A DNA stretch of 64,000 nucleotides from Camarhynchus parvulus (taxonomy: Eukaryota; Chordata; Aves; Passeriformes; Thraupidae), in the NCBI RefSeq assembly GCF_901933205.1, contig NC_044576.1, forward strand, positions 8,527,024 through 8,591,023, read 5' to 3'. Below are positions 52,009 through 64,000 of this stretch, piece after piece. The position numbers and the translations under genes are program-made. Position 1 is the stretch's first letter. Every line of letters begins with the position of its first letter. The notes under the pieces were generated by a model. The model had not been told where the DNA came from. It did not search any database and saw only the letters and a program-made list of their open reading frames with translations.

Positions 52009-55000
52009 TTATTTTTTCAACAATATTTCCTTTTAGTTTAGAGAATTCTTCAAGCCAAAAACTAGGACAGAATGATTTGTTGTGGCTGGAGATATGGGAA
52101 AGTTGGCAAAGGTATAAAAACTTCCCAACAACAGTTTCACATAAACAACTGTTTGGGTTCATCCCTGAACTACATCGTTTCCAAAAGCAAAAAGTCAAAA
52201 TATTTTATGTAAAGATGCTGCCAGAAGTGTAGCAATACATTTTTAATTCCATTTCTTTCTGTGAAAAATTTCTTGCATTTCACTCTAAATTTATCTATTT
52301 TCTCCTCCCACCCCAAAACCTCAGCTTTTGGCAAGTGTAAAATCTGCCAGTATCTAACTAAAGGTTCACATCAATAGCACAAGATGGTTTTTGATATCCC
52401 TGTACATTATGTGAAATTTGTAGGCATTTCCATATTTCTAATTATAACAATGGAAGAAAATTAAATTTAGCAGATAAGGTCAAGACTTTGTATCTGCTAC
52501 ATACCCTCAAAACAAAAACAGTGAAAGCACATGTAAGGCACGTATTTCACAAAGTTATAATGCCTGAAGCTGTCACTGTGTTTTGGTCTTCAAAACCCAA
52601 ATCTTGACCCTCTGATGGAACCCTAAAGGAGGTATTCAATAGACTAGCCTGGATTATGGGAGATGCCTACTTGATTATCCTTCTTACTACTACTGTCATG
52701 AAGATTTTTTTAAATATAGTTTTAAAAATCCTACATTTCAGTTAAATTGTTAAAAAAGTATAGAGATCACTGCCTAGTAAAAGTATTTGAAAACAAACTT
52801 TCATTATATCCCTGTCTCTGTCTTCATAAAAAGGCATACGAATTTTAATTTTGGGTTTTTTTTAATACAAAAACAATAAAGAGAAGACACCAAAAGTTTA
52901 TAAAATGAACCCAAACATGACAGACATACAAAGAAGCATGCTCAGGGACAGTATGATACAGATCATAATGCTCCCAATACTGACTGTGTCACACCAAACT
53001 TGCACTGCTTAGCAGTAGGAATTATTTTAGAATAATGGCAATGTGGTACACAATTTTCCATCACAGATAGAAAACTAGGGAGAATCAAACCAGAGGAAGA
53101 GGGAGAAAATACTTTCCCAGTAACTTCAATTTCCCATAGATCTTTTACAGCTACTGGATTCAATAAGCTGTTCCCTGCAGAAACAACACAAATCTTCAGA
53201 GAACTGGAAGACACAGAATAAATTTCACCTAATGCAGCTACATGACAGTGGCTGCATGGATCTGGAGTTGTTATTTTTCAGACCTTGCAAACAACCCTCA
53301 TTTAATGGCAACAAACTCACTCCAGAGCCTCAACTATGCTAAAAACATTACTCTGCAGATGCACAATGCCTTCAAATATGCATTTTGACTAACAGAGACT
53401 TCAAATTAGCTGTCTTGAAGCCACTGGCATACATAAAGCTTGACACTTATCACACACATGCAGAGAACCAAAGCATTTGGGTTAGGTAAGTTGAACCATA
53501 GCCAACTCTGAATGTCCAAACTGCTGAGTTAATTCATCAACAAGCAACTACCAAGTACACAATTAAGAACAGAGCTTTTGTGCCTACTTTGGCTTCCCAT
53601 CTAAGGAAACTCATCCTACTTAACAAAATAATCACAAAGAAAGGTAGAAAACAAAAAGTAAACTAAAGCTTTCTTCCTTTCCCTACAATAAAAGTTTGTT
53701 TCACTTATTGATGAATGTACTGAAAATGTGCATGAGACCCTCACCCTCCCTAAAAGAGGGAACCTCACATCAGGAAGACCCAAAAGTCCATCTTTTTCTA
53801 CCCTCAAGTGCCACGCTCATGAGCAAACTGGAGACTGACACTCTGCTGCTTTGCTACTTGCCACTGTAGACCCAGGGTAAAAACTAACACTCACCATTCT
53901 TTCTGATTCAATATCGTAGAGTCTTGTCACCTCAATCCAGGAGAAAAATTGAGCATTCAGTGTTTACCTATGAGATTCACATAGCCAAGTTAATATGAAA
54001 TACTTCCCTCACTGCCTGGACACTGCATTACCTTACTTCCCTAAAATAAAGTTCATTTGAAATGCCACTATTTTGCTCCAGAAGGACAGATCCCAAAGTA
54101 CCCACCACTGTGAATAGCCTGCAGAAAGGATGATTATTATTGCATACATTTCTGAAGAGCTTGTCTCTCCATTGTGTCTGCAGACAAGATATGCTGTTTA
54201 AAGACGAACAGTGGAAATGAAAGGGATGCCCAGTGGGAGGCAAGAGCCAAGCTACAGCTCATGATGGAAGTGTTTTTATCACTGTAGTGCTTGTTGCTGC
54301 AAACAATGTAAGAATTCAGCACTCATTTGAAGTGTAGCCTTTAGAGTTACAGCTGTGCTAATGCAGAGATGGGAAAGAAATATATCTTAAAGATGAGATG
54401 CATCATTTCTTTCACTTTAAATAGGAAATACGGCCTAGATAGAGAGAGAAAATGTGGATAGCAGGTATATAAAATCTGAAAGCATGATTGCTGTAATAAA
54501 GATGCACATGCAGTGACTTTGAGATCTGGGTGGTCTAAGACAGTTTATATGGCTCCTGCTTTGACTTGCCACATGAGCACATTTATGTGCATCCAGTTTG
54601 AGAGGAGAATGGGCACAAAGGAAATACAAAGGTGTGGAGAATGTGTCTTCCTCCAGGTGAAGTCCGCAGATTTCTTCTGAGTGAGGAGCAAGGATTTTCT
54701 TCTGGTGCAAGGATCCCTTGCACATTGACTCCTCTCATTACTAAGCAATGTGAGGGTTTGTGTCCTTTTCCTTTTCACATAAGCTTTCTGAAAGTACTAA
54801 GGCAACAGACATCCTACATCACACACATCTGATGACTGTGGCTGTCCTGGTAGGAGAAACAGAAGAGATTGGAGGTCCAAAAGTAAAGGCAGACAAGAAA
54901 AAAAGAAAGGGAAGATGAGAAAAAACATCAGTAAAGCCTGGTGTTGTATGGAAGGAAAGAGATGAGACTAAAGAAAGCACTTCATGATGCAGGAATGTGT

Positions 55001-57807
55001 GATGACAAGACTACGAGGGGAAAAAGAGACATCAGTACAGCTAAAAAGGGAATTTGTTTGTGGTACAGTGATTTACAGAATACAAAGCAAGTGTTCTGGG
55101 AAACTGCTGTTACCCACACGTTCAGAAATGGACAAAAATAGAAGATATTATATTTGTAAAGGAGCAAAAAACAATAACATGATGAAGAAATACATATACT
55201 TCCTTCCTAGGGCAGTAAAGCTGCAGAACATAATGAGATCTGATGGGAGATAAACTCAACCATCGGGGAAGCTGGAAATGCATTCTGGCAGCTATCAAAG
55301 ATATGTAGCAAATGCAGATCAGTCTAAAAGGTAAACAGAAATGGTGCAGTCATTTATTTTCTTTTAGAAAATTACAGATACCAAGGCCAAACCCTACTTT
55401 GGCATAGCACTCTGAGGACAAATGTAAACCAAAGGGACAAGTGCAAGGACTGGGAAAGGTCACAGAAAAGAATTGAAAGGCTTGATGGACTTGGCCAGGG
55501 AGTTTTCATCAAATTACAGGATACTGGCATTCTCAAGAGAAACAAAATAACAGCCTTTTATCGATATCATATCAATTCCTTCCATGCAAGAGCCTGCCAC
55601 CTAGGTCATTTTATAAGTTTACCAAAGAAGGGCCTGTAGCTCATCCCTGGTAACTGAAGAAAAGCCAGAAAAAAAATGGTAAGACCAAGGATGGTTACTA
55701 CGAAAGCCAAGAGTTATTTAAAATAAATGTAATCCATATCAATCAATGTCATGCTATTTTTTGTGATTAACCAACTAATTAAGTATTAGCAGTTGCTCTG
55801 CAGAAAAACTCAGACAAAGATGAAAATATTCTCTAAACAGGTACTACTATTCAAAAAGGTGGCTGCAGATTTGACAGGACCTTGCCAGTTTTCTCACAAA
55901 TCATGCTATTAACTTCTCTTTCAGCTTCAAAGTCTGACACCAGTATAGAAGGGACAGCTATGCTTAGAGAACTTTCAGTGCAAATCCATCAAAAGGCAAT
56001 AAAAACAGCAATTTCAGAGACTCGCAAGCGTTGTGGCAGCCAACCCTCGCCCCACCATCTGAACACACATCCCTGGTGTCACACACTGCAACTCTGTTTC
56101 CTGACCTTTCATCCTAATACATATGGGGAAAAGAAAAGCACTTCAAGGCAAGGTCTTTTGGATAAAATGCTTAAGAGCATGCTGAATATTCTAATCAGGA
56201 CTTGTTAATTAATTCTCACAATGCTTGTTACAAGTAGGTAGAGCAGAAAGATTATATTATTAGAGAGCAACCATATCAGAATCCATACAGTGACAGGCAA
56301 TAAAATGGTCTAGAATGGCTAAAATATTTCTGTTTAAAAGAATTCAGATTTACTGGAAAGTGACTAAATTTTTTTTCAGATAAAGACTGAGACTTTTAAA
56401 CTCTGATTTACAAGCCCAAAACTTATAAATACTCTGAAGAACCATTTACTTGTACCTATCTGCCTTTCTGAAAGATCTAGGCTATAAGAAATTCTGACAT
56501 TGCTCAAATGACAAAGACTACATGTGAAACAAGTCAGTACTAGTATCACCTTGTCTTTCAGTGTTCATGTAAATCCCTCTTGATGAAAGCCATTTTTGAG
56601 TCCTTCACAGTGACACGCAGCTATTATATAAAGCACAAAGAAGGTTTATATAAAGCTAAAAACTTAGTCTAACCCAAGTCCTCTCCATTGCTGTGCCATA
56701 GGCTATAGTTGGGGGTTTTTTTACTGATTTCAGTCATTAGGGGGTATATGAAAAAAAGAAAAATCCTCTACTGTGCAAAGCTTTTCCTTTTTGTGAGATC
56801 TTATGTCCCTGTGCAAGCAGTGATCTCCTTTTCTTTTCAAGTGTCTTTATGGAGACTCCAGGGAAGATTTCCTCTGGATAAGAAGACTTTGAGGGGCTGT
56901 AAGTCAGGCACATGCTTTTGAGCCCTTCATGTCACCAGGGATCTGGGGAAGGAAAATTATCTCTCAAGGCACTTTCAAAAGGGAAATCCACAGCGCTGTC
57001 TCTAGAGCAGTTAACGGCTCCATCTCTAAAGCCTCCCAATAGAGGCAAGAATGACAGCTTCTCTCTTTCCTATGCTTTAGAAGAGTTCCCTAATCAAACA
57101 TACAGGGCAGATACACAGCAACCTCCCTAGAGATTCTTACTATATTTGACACTTCCTTGTTTTATCCTGAGCGTCCAGCTAATTAGTAATTTTTGAACAG
57201 AAATTGTTCAGTATCAAAAAACCCAGGTTTGCAGAGGTAAACCCAACCACCAGAGCTATTTCTGAAGCATTTGGCTGAACAAATGGAAAGAACAAAAGTA
57301 CTTCCAATGGAAAAATGCCTTCTTTCTGTTGCACCAAATCATCAGGAGCTCTACAGCAAGTTTACAGCCAGTTACCAGACATACATTGTTAAGCATCACA
57401 GAACTTCTTACTGGGATTCAAGTAGTGTTAAAGCTTGGGTAGAGTGAAAGGAGATATTAAGTGGAAGGTTCAGTGTTCTGTGGGAAATGAGGACACTGAG
57501 AGGATCATGTAGGACCTGACTGAAGAGTTGCAATGCAAACACAAGGTTAAGTGCAGCAAGCGCTGCAGGGGCCTTGCCTCAGCAGCTGATGGCTGGGTCA
57601 CCTCATCAAAAACCAGCCTGTCAGAGGCCTGGCCTATAAGGGAGATACCGGAGTTCTCAAGGAATTACTGTTCAAGGTCCTGGGGGGGCTGCAGTCAGCC
57701 TAACTGCAAGGATTTCACTCCTATAATGACCGGGTTTGGCATAAAACAAGACATGTCTTATAGGAAATATGTACATCATCTTCCTAACAGTGAGCAGTAC
57801 TTTTAGA

Positions 57808-57888
57808 CATATATATATATTATATATACATACACACACACATATATATATGTGCGGACACACACACACACATATATTTATATATATG
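57808..57888. repeat. Compound AT/AC microsatellite
   Basis: An interrupted array of TA and CA dinucleotides runs for about 80 bases. It is made of a TA run, a short ACATACACACAC run, a second TA run ending TGTGCGG, an AC run, and a final TATATA run. The alternating TA and TG/CA blocks can fold back on themselves. This is an ordinary fast-evolving microsatellite. Confidence 0.95.
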
Positions 57889-58281
57889 CGAAAAGTGGGA
57901 AAAATACAGGCCAACTAATTGGTTCAAATTCCAGATTTTGGGACTTGCTTGCCTCAGTGTGCAGCTTTCTCATTGAAGTTAAAAGGGAATTTCGCCCCTA
58001 TACACAGACTTCAGTAACAAGTTTGACAGACAGACCAGATGATCAGTCATGAGCAATCCAGCATGCCCTGCTCCCTCATTAGACCAAGGAGTCGCAAGGA
58101 CAGTTTGTGAGGTTCTTTCTGCAACTGGCCCAGAGTCAGAGTGAGTATCGCCCATGGTTGTCTGTGTGCAGGGCTCAGCAGCCCCTGCCAGCTGCACAGG
58201 CAGCAGATCCAGCCACTCCTCTAGTGCCTCCCTTCCCTTTCCCTGCCAGGGTGCCTGCACAGAAGCCACATCAGCAGCACT

Positions 58282-58377
58282 GAGACAGCTCTAGGTGTGC
58301 CTCAGTGAGCCCTGGGACAGCTCCAGGTGTGCCTCAGGGAGCCCTGGGACAGCTCCAGGTGTGCCTCAGTGAGCCCT
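58282..58377. repeat. Minisatellite, three 32-bp units
   Basis: Three consecutive units of exactly 32 bases occur, each of the form GRGACAGCTCYAGGTGTGCC followed by TCAGKGAGCCCT. Unit 1 is 58282-58313, unit 2 is 58314-58345 and unit 3 is 58346-58377. The units differ at only a few positions (GAGAC versus GGGAC, CTA versus CCA, CAGTG versus CAGGG). Units 2 and 3 differ by one base, which suggests recent expansion and possible length polymorphism. The array sits at the right edge of a locally GC-rich patch starting about 58140. Confidence 0.95.
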
Positions 58378-61372
58378 GGCACCAGCAACCATCAACGACA
58401 GGGACAGCAAAGACCACCAAAGCTCTCAGGCTGAAATCATTCCATTTGCTTCAAAGTCTTCTACATTACAAGGCGGCTTTGTTGTCAGATATCCAAGTAC
58501 AGTTAAAGAATTAACAGTTCCCTGGAAATTTAGGGGTTTCTCCAAAATATTCTCATGATATGAAACAAAATAAATTACAGAAGGCAGTGGTTCTGTGTGT
58601 CTACTGACACTGACCAAGAATGATTAGCTACCTAGTTTTCAGACCAAAAATATTCCTTACCACAAAAAGAATCAGTACTGACAGCTAGGGCTTCCTTGGA
58701 TTTTGCTTAGGAGAATAAGCAGAGGTAACAGAAAACATCACTGTCACCAAAAAGTATACATTCTGAGGCACGAATAATTTTTTAATAAGTCTGTAACAGA
58801 AAAGCTTCACTCTATTCAGCTTTCAAAATACCAAAGATGAAATAAGGGACTTTTCCAACTCCCCTTTCACAAATCTCATTGAATCAATTATTTATAAACA
58901 GGGGGGTTAATTTTGTTTGCATTTTCTGTTTTACATTTTTCTCAGAAGTTTGATAAAGGAGCAAAGTTGCTTACATGCCTTTTCAAAGAACTTTTTTACA
59001 TTTTGCCGCTGAAAGTGCTCAAAAACTAATGATGGATCTCTAATGCACTGTGGAATATGTTCTGTGCTAAATGTAACATTTTTTGTGTATTAAAAAAAGT
59101 AGGCTCAGAACTCTTTTGTATGACTTGCACTATCCAGTAACAGCAGCTCCAGCTCTGCCCTATCTCCTGACATACTTGTTTCCAGATTCCCTTCCTGAAG
59201 CTACAGTAAATTATTAAATGCAATGTGGTGATTTGGGTTAAGTAGAGCCTTTCTCTTGTTACAGTTTAAAAAACATTTTTAAGATGGGATACCAAGTTTC
59301 ACCTGCATGGCTGACATTAGGGCCTGGGAGACCCCGCAGAGACTTTTCTGTTTTCCTTCTCCCATTGTCCATACTTCACAAGCTCTTCCTCATTTCTTAG
59401 CAACAGTTGGCTACGAGCTTGGAAAATCACCTGACATAAAATCTTCAATCAGACTCTCCTTGAAAGACCTAGATACTCTCAACACCAAATCTCTGAACTC
59501 CACAGATCAGACCCTGTAAAGCCTCCTTTTAGAAATTATTTGTCAATGACTAGTAAAACAGGCAATAAATTTTTAAAGCTATGTTATCTATAACTTTTAC
59601 AGTCAGACATAATACCTACTTCAGTTACCATAAAAAGTGTTGCAACAGATGTTTTGGGGTTTAATGAAGACAGTCAAGGGAATTTATTGCCTATTTCTTG
59701 TAGAGCTGACGGAGCAATTTTCAACAAATAACTTCCCCCACTATAGTCTTTATTTTGTGCCTATATTGAACAGCATGTATCAGACTGCAGTTCCTCCTCT
59801 TAGAATGAAACACTTCAACTCTTTACAGGTCAGTCAAGCCTGCTGAGGCTCATGACTCAGCTGGAAGCAGTTAGTCCAGTGACAGAGCCTTGGTTGTCTC
59901 CAGCCAGCACAGCTGGGCACACTGTCACCGGTGAGATGATCACTTGTATCTGAGTTAAAGGGGTGTAACTTTTCAGAAATACCTGCAAAAGACTTCAAGT
60001 GACTGCAATAAGCATAAGCACCAAACCAGTTGAATTGTTCTCTTGTATAAGACACACACTCACTGAGGTTGAAGAGCCAAGCTAACCTGGAAAGAAAGAA
60101 GAAATGCATCCCCAAAGGAGACTCCCATGACTGAGTCAAGCTCTGCTACAGACAGGGTAGGATTAACCCCGGGACTGGACGTGGTTCATGCTCACTGTAC
60201 TCACACTGCCTCAGTCACAGATCAGGTCTAAACACACATGGGCCTGGAAAGCCCTTTTGTGCACAAATTCTGAGCCTGCTTGTAAAAAGTAACAGTGATG
60301 TACACTATTTAGAAACAAAGAGTTGCAATGAGGTCATGTGTGGTCTAAAACCTAAGCTCTAATATGGCTGAGGATCAAGCCAGGCAAAAGTTCACATGGT
60401 TATTGAAGGTTATAAAGTTACGCTTTCAAATCTCTGTGAACAAAAAGAAAGTTGTGGTTCTCAGACTAAACTTCTATGAACTGCAGAAAGCTGAAGGAAC
60501 ATCTAATAAATTCAATAAACTAGAGCAGTAAAACATTATCAAATACAATTATTTATTTATACTTCTGAAAACAGTTAAATTCATCAAAATATTCACAGAG
60601 CTAATTCTCTCTATTTTCTATTTTAAGCAAATGGTAAAAGTAGAAAACTACTGTTTGCTATCAATGGCAACAAATATAATCAACTTCAAATGTTCACATG
60701 CAAGATACAGAGGAAATTTGCTGCAATCAGTTCAAATGAGGCAGAGGGGGAGGAACATGCAGCTCCTATGATTTAGTGAGTCAGTGACAATAGAGACTGT
60801 GGTATTAAAAGTACTCAGCAACATTGTTGTACAAGAAAGATCCCATTGTAGTACGCTGCATTAACAGCAGCAAATCCTTGAGAGTTTTCCAGGCCTTGTC
60901 AGCCCAGACTGCTTTGATAAATGATATAAACAGAAGATGAAATAATCACTCACTAGTTTACAAGCACTGAAGTGCAGCTATTAAAGAATTCTAGTCTGCA
61001 TTATGACAGTGGAACAGTCATGCTTGGCAAACAGGCCAATATCTGAGCTCATGGTTGTCAGACATCCTGAATTCTTATCTTCATTTTATATTTCTGAGGC
61101 TTATACCTCCAAAGACAGGGTTCTTCTCCTTCACATTGTATTTCCCTACAGAAAACAAGACTGGCAAACTCAAGGGGGTTGTTGCTCTGCTTATCAACTC
61201 CCAGATAAATGCTTATCGTTCAAGAACACCAGTCAATTTTTCTAGTCTTTGTAGTCACCTAATGATAAGAGAAATCCTCAGTACCACAAAAAAATTTAAC
61301 AGATTATTATTTATTTTAAGGAAAATCAACATAAGCATGAAGTTAGTGACATTGAGCAGACTGTCATTTTAT
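58378..61372. other. Non-coding AT-rich sequence between minisatellite and CR1 end
   Basis: No gene, repeat end or RNA gene recognised. Short frames near 59.8-60.1 kb (minus) and 61.0-61.39 kb (plus) are isolated and carry no identifiable domain. The plus frame at 61055-61387 runs into the CR1 tail and stops there. Confidence 0.7.
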
Positions 61373-61428
61373 GGTTTGACTCAATAATCTTAAAGGTCTG
61401 TTCCAACCTAAATCCTTCCACAATTTTG
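61373..61428 (+). mobile_element. CR1 LINE, 3' end fragment
   Basis: This segment reads GGTTTGACTCAATAATCTTA followed by AAGGTCTGTTCCAACCTAAA. It closely follows the terminal part of the avian CR1 non-LTR retrotransposon consensus as I know it (a GGTTGGACTCGATGATCTTA block, then an AGGTCTTTTCCAACCTAAAT-like block). The terminal ATTCTATG-type octamer repeat is degenerate here (61410-61427). CR1 elements are usually 5'-truncated on insertion and lack a poly-A tail, which fits a short fragment ending in this motif. I cannot follow CR1 homology confidently upstream of about 61340. The orientation places the 3' end to the right on the plus strand. The divergence suggests an old insertion. This is the best evidence in the window for a sauropsid, most likely avian, genome. 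Confidence 0.8.
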
Positions 61429-61617
61429 TATTTATATTCCATGCCAGGGGGACAAAGCTGGAAATACCACTAGGATCACTGATAGCAATTCTCTGCAATC
61501 CCAGGAAAATATAATAAACAAGTCAGTAATACATGGGTCCTGAGAACAGCAAGGACTATTTCCTAAATCTTCCACAACTGGTTTCAAACTGTGGGTCACA
61601 GAACAAACCAGGCAATT

Positions 61618-61635
61618 AAAAAAAAAAAAAAAAAA
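61618..61635. repeat. Poly-A tract (18 A)
   Basis: A run of 18 A about 190 bases downstream of the CR1 fragment. CR1 does not end in poly-A, so the two are probably unrelated. No canonical polyadenylation signal lies close upstream. Confidence 0.9.
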
Positions 61636-64000
61636 TGAAAACCAACAATATCACCAAGTTTCAGTAGACTGAAATGATCAATGCACAGCTTTCCAGAGGT
61701 ACAGAAATGGGAAAATCTTGAAAAGAACCGGCCTACAGCCAGGCCAAAGTCTACAGTAAGAGGCCAAAGGCCAGAACCACAACACAACTTAAGAGCAGAG
61801 CAGATGAAATTCAGGCTGCTGTACTGACCCCCAACAACATCAACTGTTCTATGTCAAACAGTTCAGAAAACTCTGAGAGATGGATCACATCCAACAGAGC
61901 ACAGAGAGTGAAAATGAACTAAGCAGCTGTTCCCCACTTAATTCACCAAGAAGAAAAATTTCTTCACAAGTCCACATCTTGTTTAACCCACTTCTGATTT
62001 AAACAAGTGCTGCAGAGTAATAACAGAATTAAGCAAGAGGCGCACCAGACTAATTTACCAAATATCTCATCACTTCTCTAGTACTTCGGTGATCAAAGGA
62101 TGCCAGCAGTGAGAAGGCAGGAAAAGTAAATAAGGACTGAAGCTAAAGACTACCAAGCACCTTAAGCTATCTTTCAGGAGGAAGATCCCTTTTCGGGCCC
62201 CCCTTGTGTCAGGAGCAGGCATGAAGTATCTGCTAACACTTTGTGAGCGCTGGGAAGAGGAACTCCAATCCCAAGGACACACACAGGGGTCACAAAGTTC
62301 TGTCTTTCTAACTGTGTTGTACAGATCAGAGCTTGGAAAAATTATTGGGACTCCCATTTCTCCTCACCTGACTATTTTCATACACCAGCAACCAGAGTTA
62401 GAGGTAAAAATTCCACAATTTAAAATTTAATCCAGGATCAGCATCCAGAAAATCACTTGACCTTTTCCTGTATCAAGATAACTAATAGTCTCAACAAGGT
62501 TACTTTCTATATAAATACTTTTCTATAGAAAAAGAGATAAAATTATTTTCCTGTAAAATCTCATCAAAAAGAGACTATAATTATGAGGAGAATGGCATAA
62601 TACTTTTTTAAGCCATCTTGAGACAACCATCAATATACTTCAGAACATTTCATTGAATTTTATCAGCATTTAGGAAGGAAAAAGAATGCCTTGAGGCCAG
62701 CCCTGACAGCAAATATTTCCCACCATTAACTTCAATCTCAGTATTATTTCAGATGAGTGAATTGTAGGCACAATTTTCTAAAGCCGTGTGAACACTCTAC
62801 TACATTGATGGCCAAACTTTTCCCACATGAACCATTATTTGAAAATATGGATACAAAGAAATTAGTAATCTTTTGGAACATTCACAGGCACACTTCACAT
62901 TAACAATCTCTCATGAAGAAACTCACAGAACTTTGTAAAATTGGAATTTATGAGACTAAGATCAAAGTACATCTTCATTTGTCTCTCTGTATGGTTTCAC
63001 AAGGAAAATGATTTTGTAATACCTGGTAGAAAACCTTCTGACCAAAAGCTAAAGAAACAATCTTTTTTTTTTTCATACATGTAACATCACCAGAAATTTT
63101 TTTTTAATTGTCAAGTTTACATATATACTGACCTTTTTTGAGGAGCAATTTCATTTTCCCTCATGCATATCTGTCTGAGCTGTAGCCCAGCTTCTTCAGA
63201 TAGCTTCCATCTTCCATCTTATCAACACTATCATAAGTTTTCTTCAGTTCTCAAGCTACTTATTAACATTGCAATAACACGCTAAATCTTGAAAGTACCT
63301 CTTGAAATTCTCAGCTTCAAAGTGCATTTGCCAAGGGCCCTAGGATATATGACTATTTCCCAGTTAATGTGATAATCTGACAAGATATTTTCAAATTATA
63401 CATTCAAAGTAGCCCTGAAGAGATGGAGATATGACAGAACTTTCTAAATCTATATATTTATTTGTATTTCCTAAGTCTGGTTCACCTCACCAGCAAAGTA
63501 GCTGGGTACAGATTTAAATGGCAAAAAGATCAGAGCCATCAATTTGCCTTAAGGGACTTCTCAGGGGCACTGGAGCCAGCAGAGCCTTTCCAACTGTTGC
63601 TGTGCTGTTCTGCACTCAGAGAAACTCCTTCTATTTTTTCTTCAACCTCAGACAGAGCAATTTTACTGTCTTCGTTCCCCTAATTGTCCAAGAAAGTGAA
63701 CTGAGCAATCCAGGCTAACACCTTTTTCTGTCTGTCCCTTGATCCTCTCGTGACTGAGTTTAAGTTGAATTTTGCCAGGTAAAGTGTTGTGTGTATGTAA
63801 GATACATATATTTCTCCAGGGCCTTGTTCAGTAGTTTTCTGGGCTCCTCTGCTGCATTTCACAGTGTATGAATTTTACAGTTAACTTACACTCCATGTAC
63901 AGGTTTTATACAGAGGTAAACTACACCCCTGGGCAATTTAGCAATGCTATTTCTGGAAGGAAAAAAAAAAAAAAAAACTCACAACTTTCTACACTGTAAG
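61636..64000. other. Non-coding AT-rich sequence to window end
   Basis: Nothing recognised beyond an 11-T run at 63063-63073 and the terminal poly-A tract. Open frames up to 95 codons near 62.07-62.36 kb and 63.46-63.72 kb are contradictory between frames. Confidence 0.7.
63961..63977. repeat. Poly-A tract (17 A)
   Basis: A run of 17 A close to the right edge of the window, without an AATAAA signal just upstream. Confidence 0.9.

Larger units (their letters stand above)
43631..57807. other. Non-coding AT-rich sequence
   Basis: No supportable gene. Two consecutive plus-strand frames (44923-45123 and 45096-45311) overlap in different phases, but I recognise no product. Stretches near 46.9-47.3 kb and 51.57-51.73 kb are rich in TAAT motifs and are treated as findings. 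The CTA array and the 11-bp hairpin are listed separately. Confidence 0.7.

Noticed and set aside
57920..57935. GGTTCAAATTCC, resembling a tRNA B-box
   Set aside because: It has one extra base relative to the consensus, and no A-box or cloverleaf pairing is present upstream.
1..64000. More than 100 short open frames of 60 to 135 codons on both strands
   Set aside because: They overlap in conflicting frames, show no recognisable domains, and match the number and length expected by chance in 64 kb of AT-rich DNA. None was called as a gene.

Overview
The window looks like non-coding vertebrate DNA, most likely from a bird. It is AT-rich and poor in CpG. Stop codons are dense in all six frames, and the longest open frame is only 135 codons. 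There is no bacterial gene packing and there are no Shine-Dalgarno-led genes. The strongest taxonomic clue is at about 61373-61428: a recognisable 3' end of a CR1 LINE, the dominant retrotransposon family of birds and other sauropsids. Low repeat density and short microsatellites also fit a compact avian genome. The species and the flanking genes cannot be named from this sequence.

I can support no protein-coding gene, rRNA, tRNA or CRISPR array. What can be supported is small. There is a CR1 tail and two short segments resembling ancient MIR/CORE-type SINE sequence (15660-15770 and 19938-20012). A diverged pair of copies of an unclassified interspersed repeat lies at 22290-22356 and 24094-24160, alignable over 67 bases without gaps. 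Other repeats are a three-unit 32-bp minisatellite (58282-58377), a compound AT/AC microsatellite (57808-57888), a 26-bp tandem duplication (9646-9694), several short tandem arrays and homopolymer tracts. Two perfect hairpins lie at 34113-34153 and 51984-52008. An RFX X-box-like palindrome is at 27886-27899. Two canonical AATAAA signals directly precede an A-rich tract near 39373-39420.

Layout: 1-8600 is featureless AT-rich sequence. 8640-10040 has unusually open minus-strand frames and a small tandem duplication. 10-21 kb is AT-rich with the two SINE-like relics. 21255-22115 is a GC-rich but CpG-poor patch, followed by the repeat pair. 24-43 kb is mostly featureless, with the hairpin, a possible exon-like segment near 30.7 kb, a homeodomain-site cluster near 37.4 kb and the A-tract with polyadenylation signals. 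43200-43630 is the only CpG-rich patch I noticed. 44-64 kb is AT-rich again, with microsatellites, the minisatellite and the CR1 end.

The most plausible reading is an intron or an intergenic region, perhaps part of a regulatory landscape, because several stretches are rich in homeodomain-type TAAT motifs. That last point is inference only. I found no convincing evidence of a novel biological system. The most useful leads are the CpG-rich patch, the unclassified repeat pair, the perfect hairpin at 34.1 kb and the polyadenylation-like 3' end at 39.4 kb.
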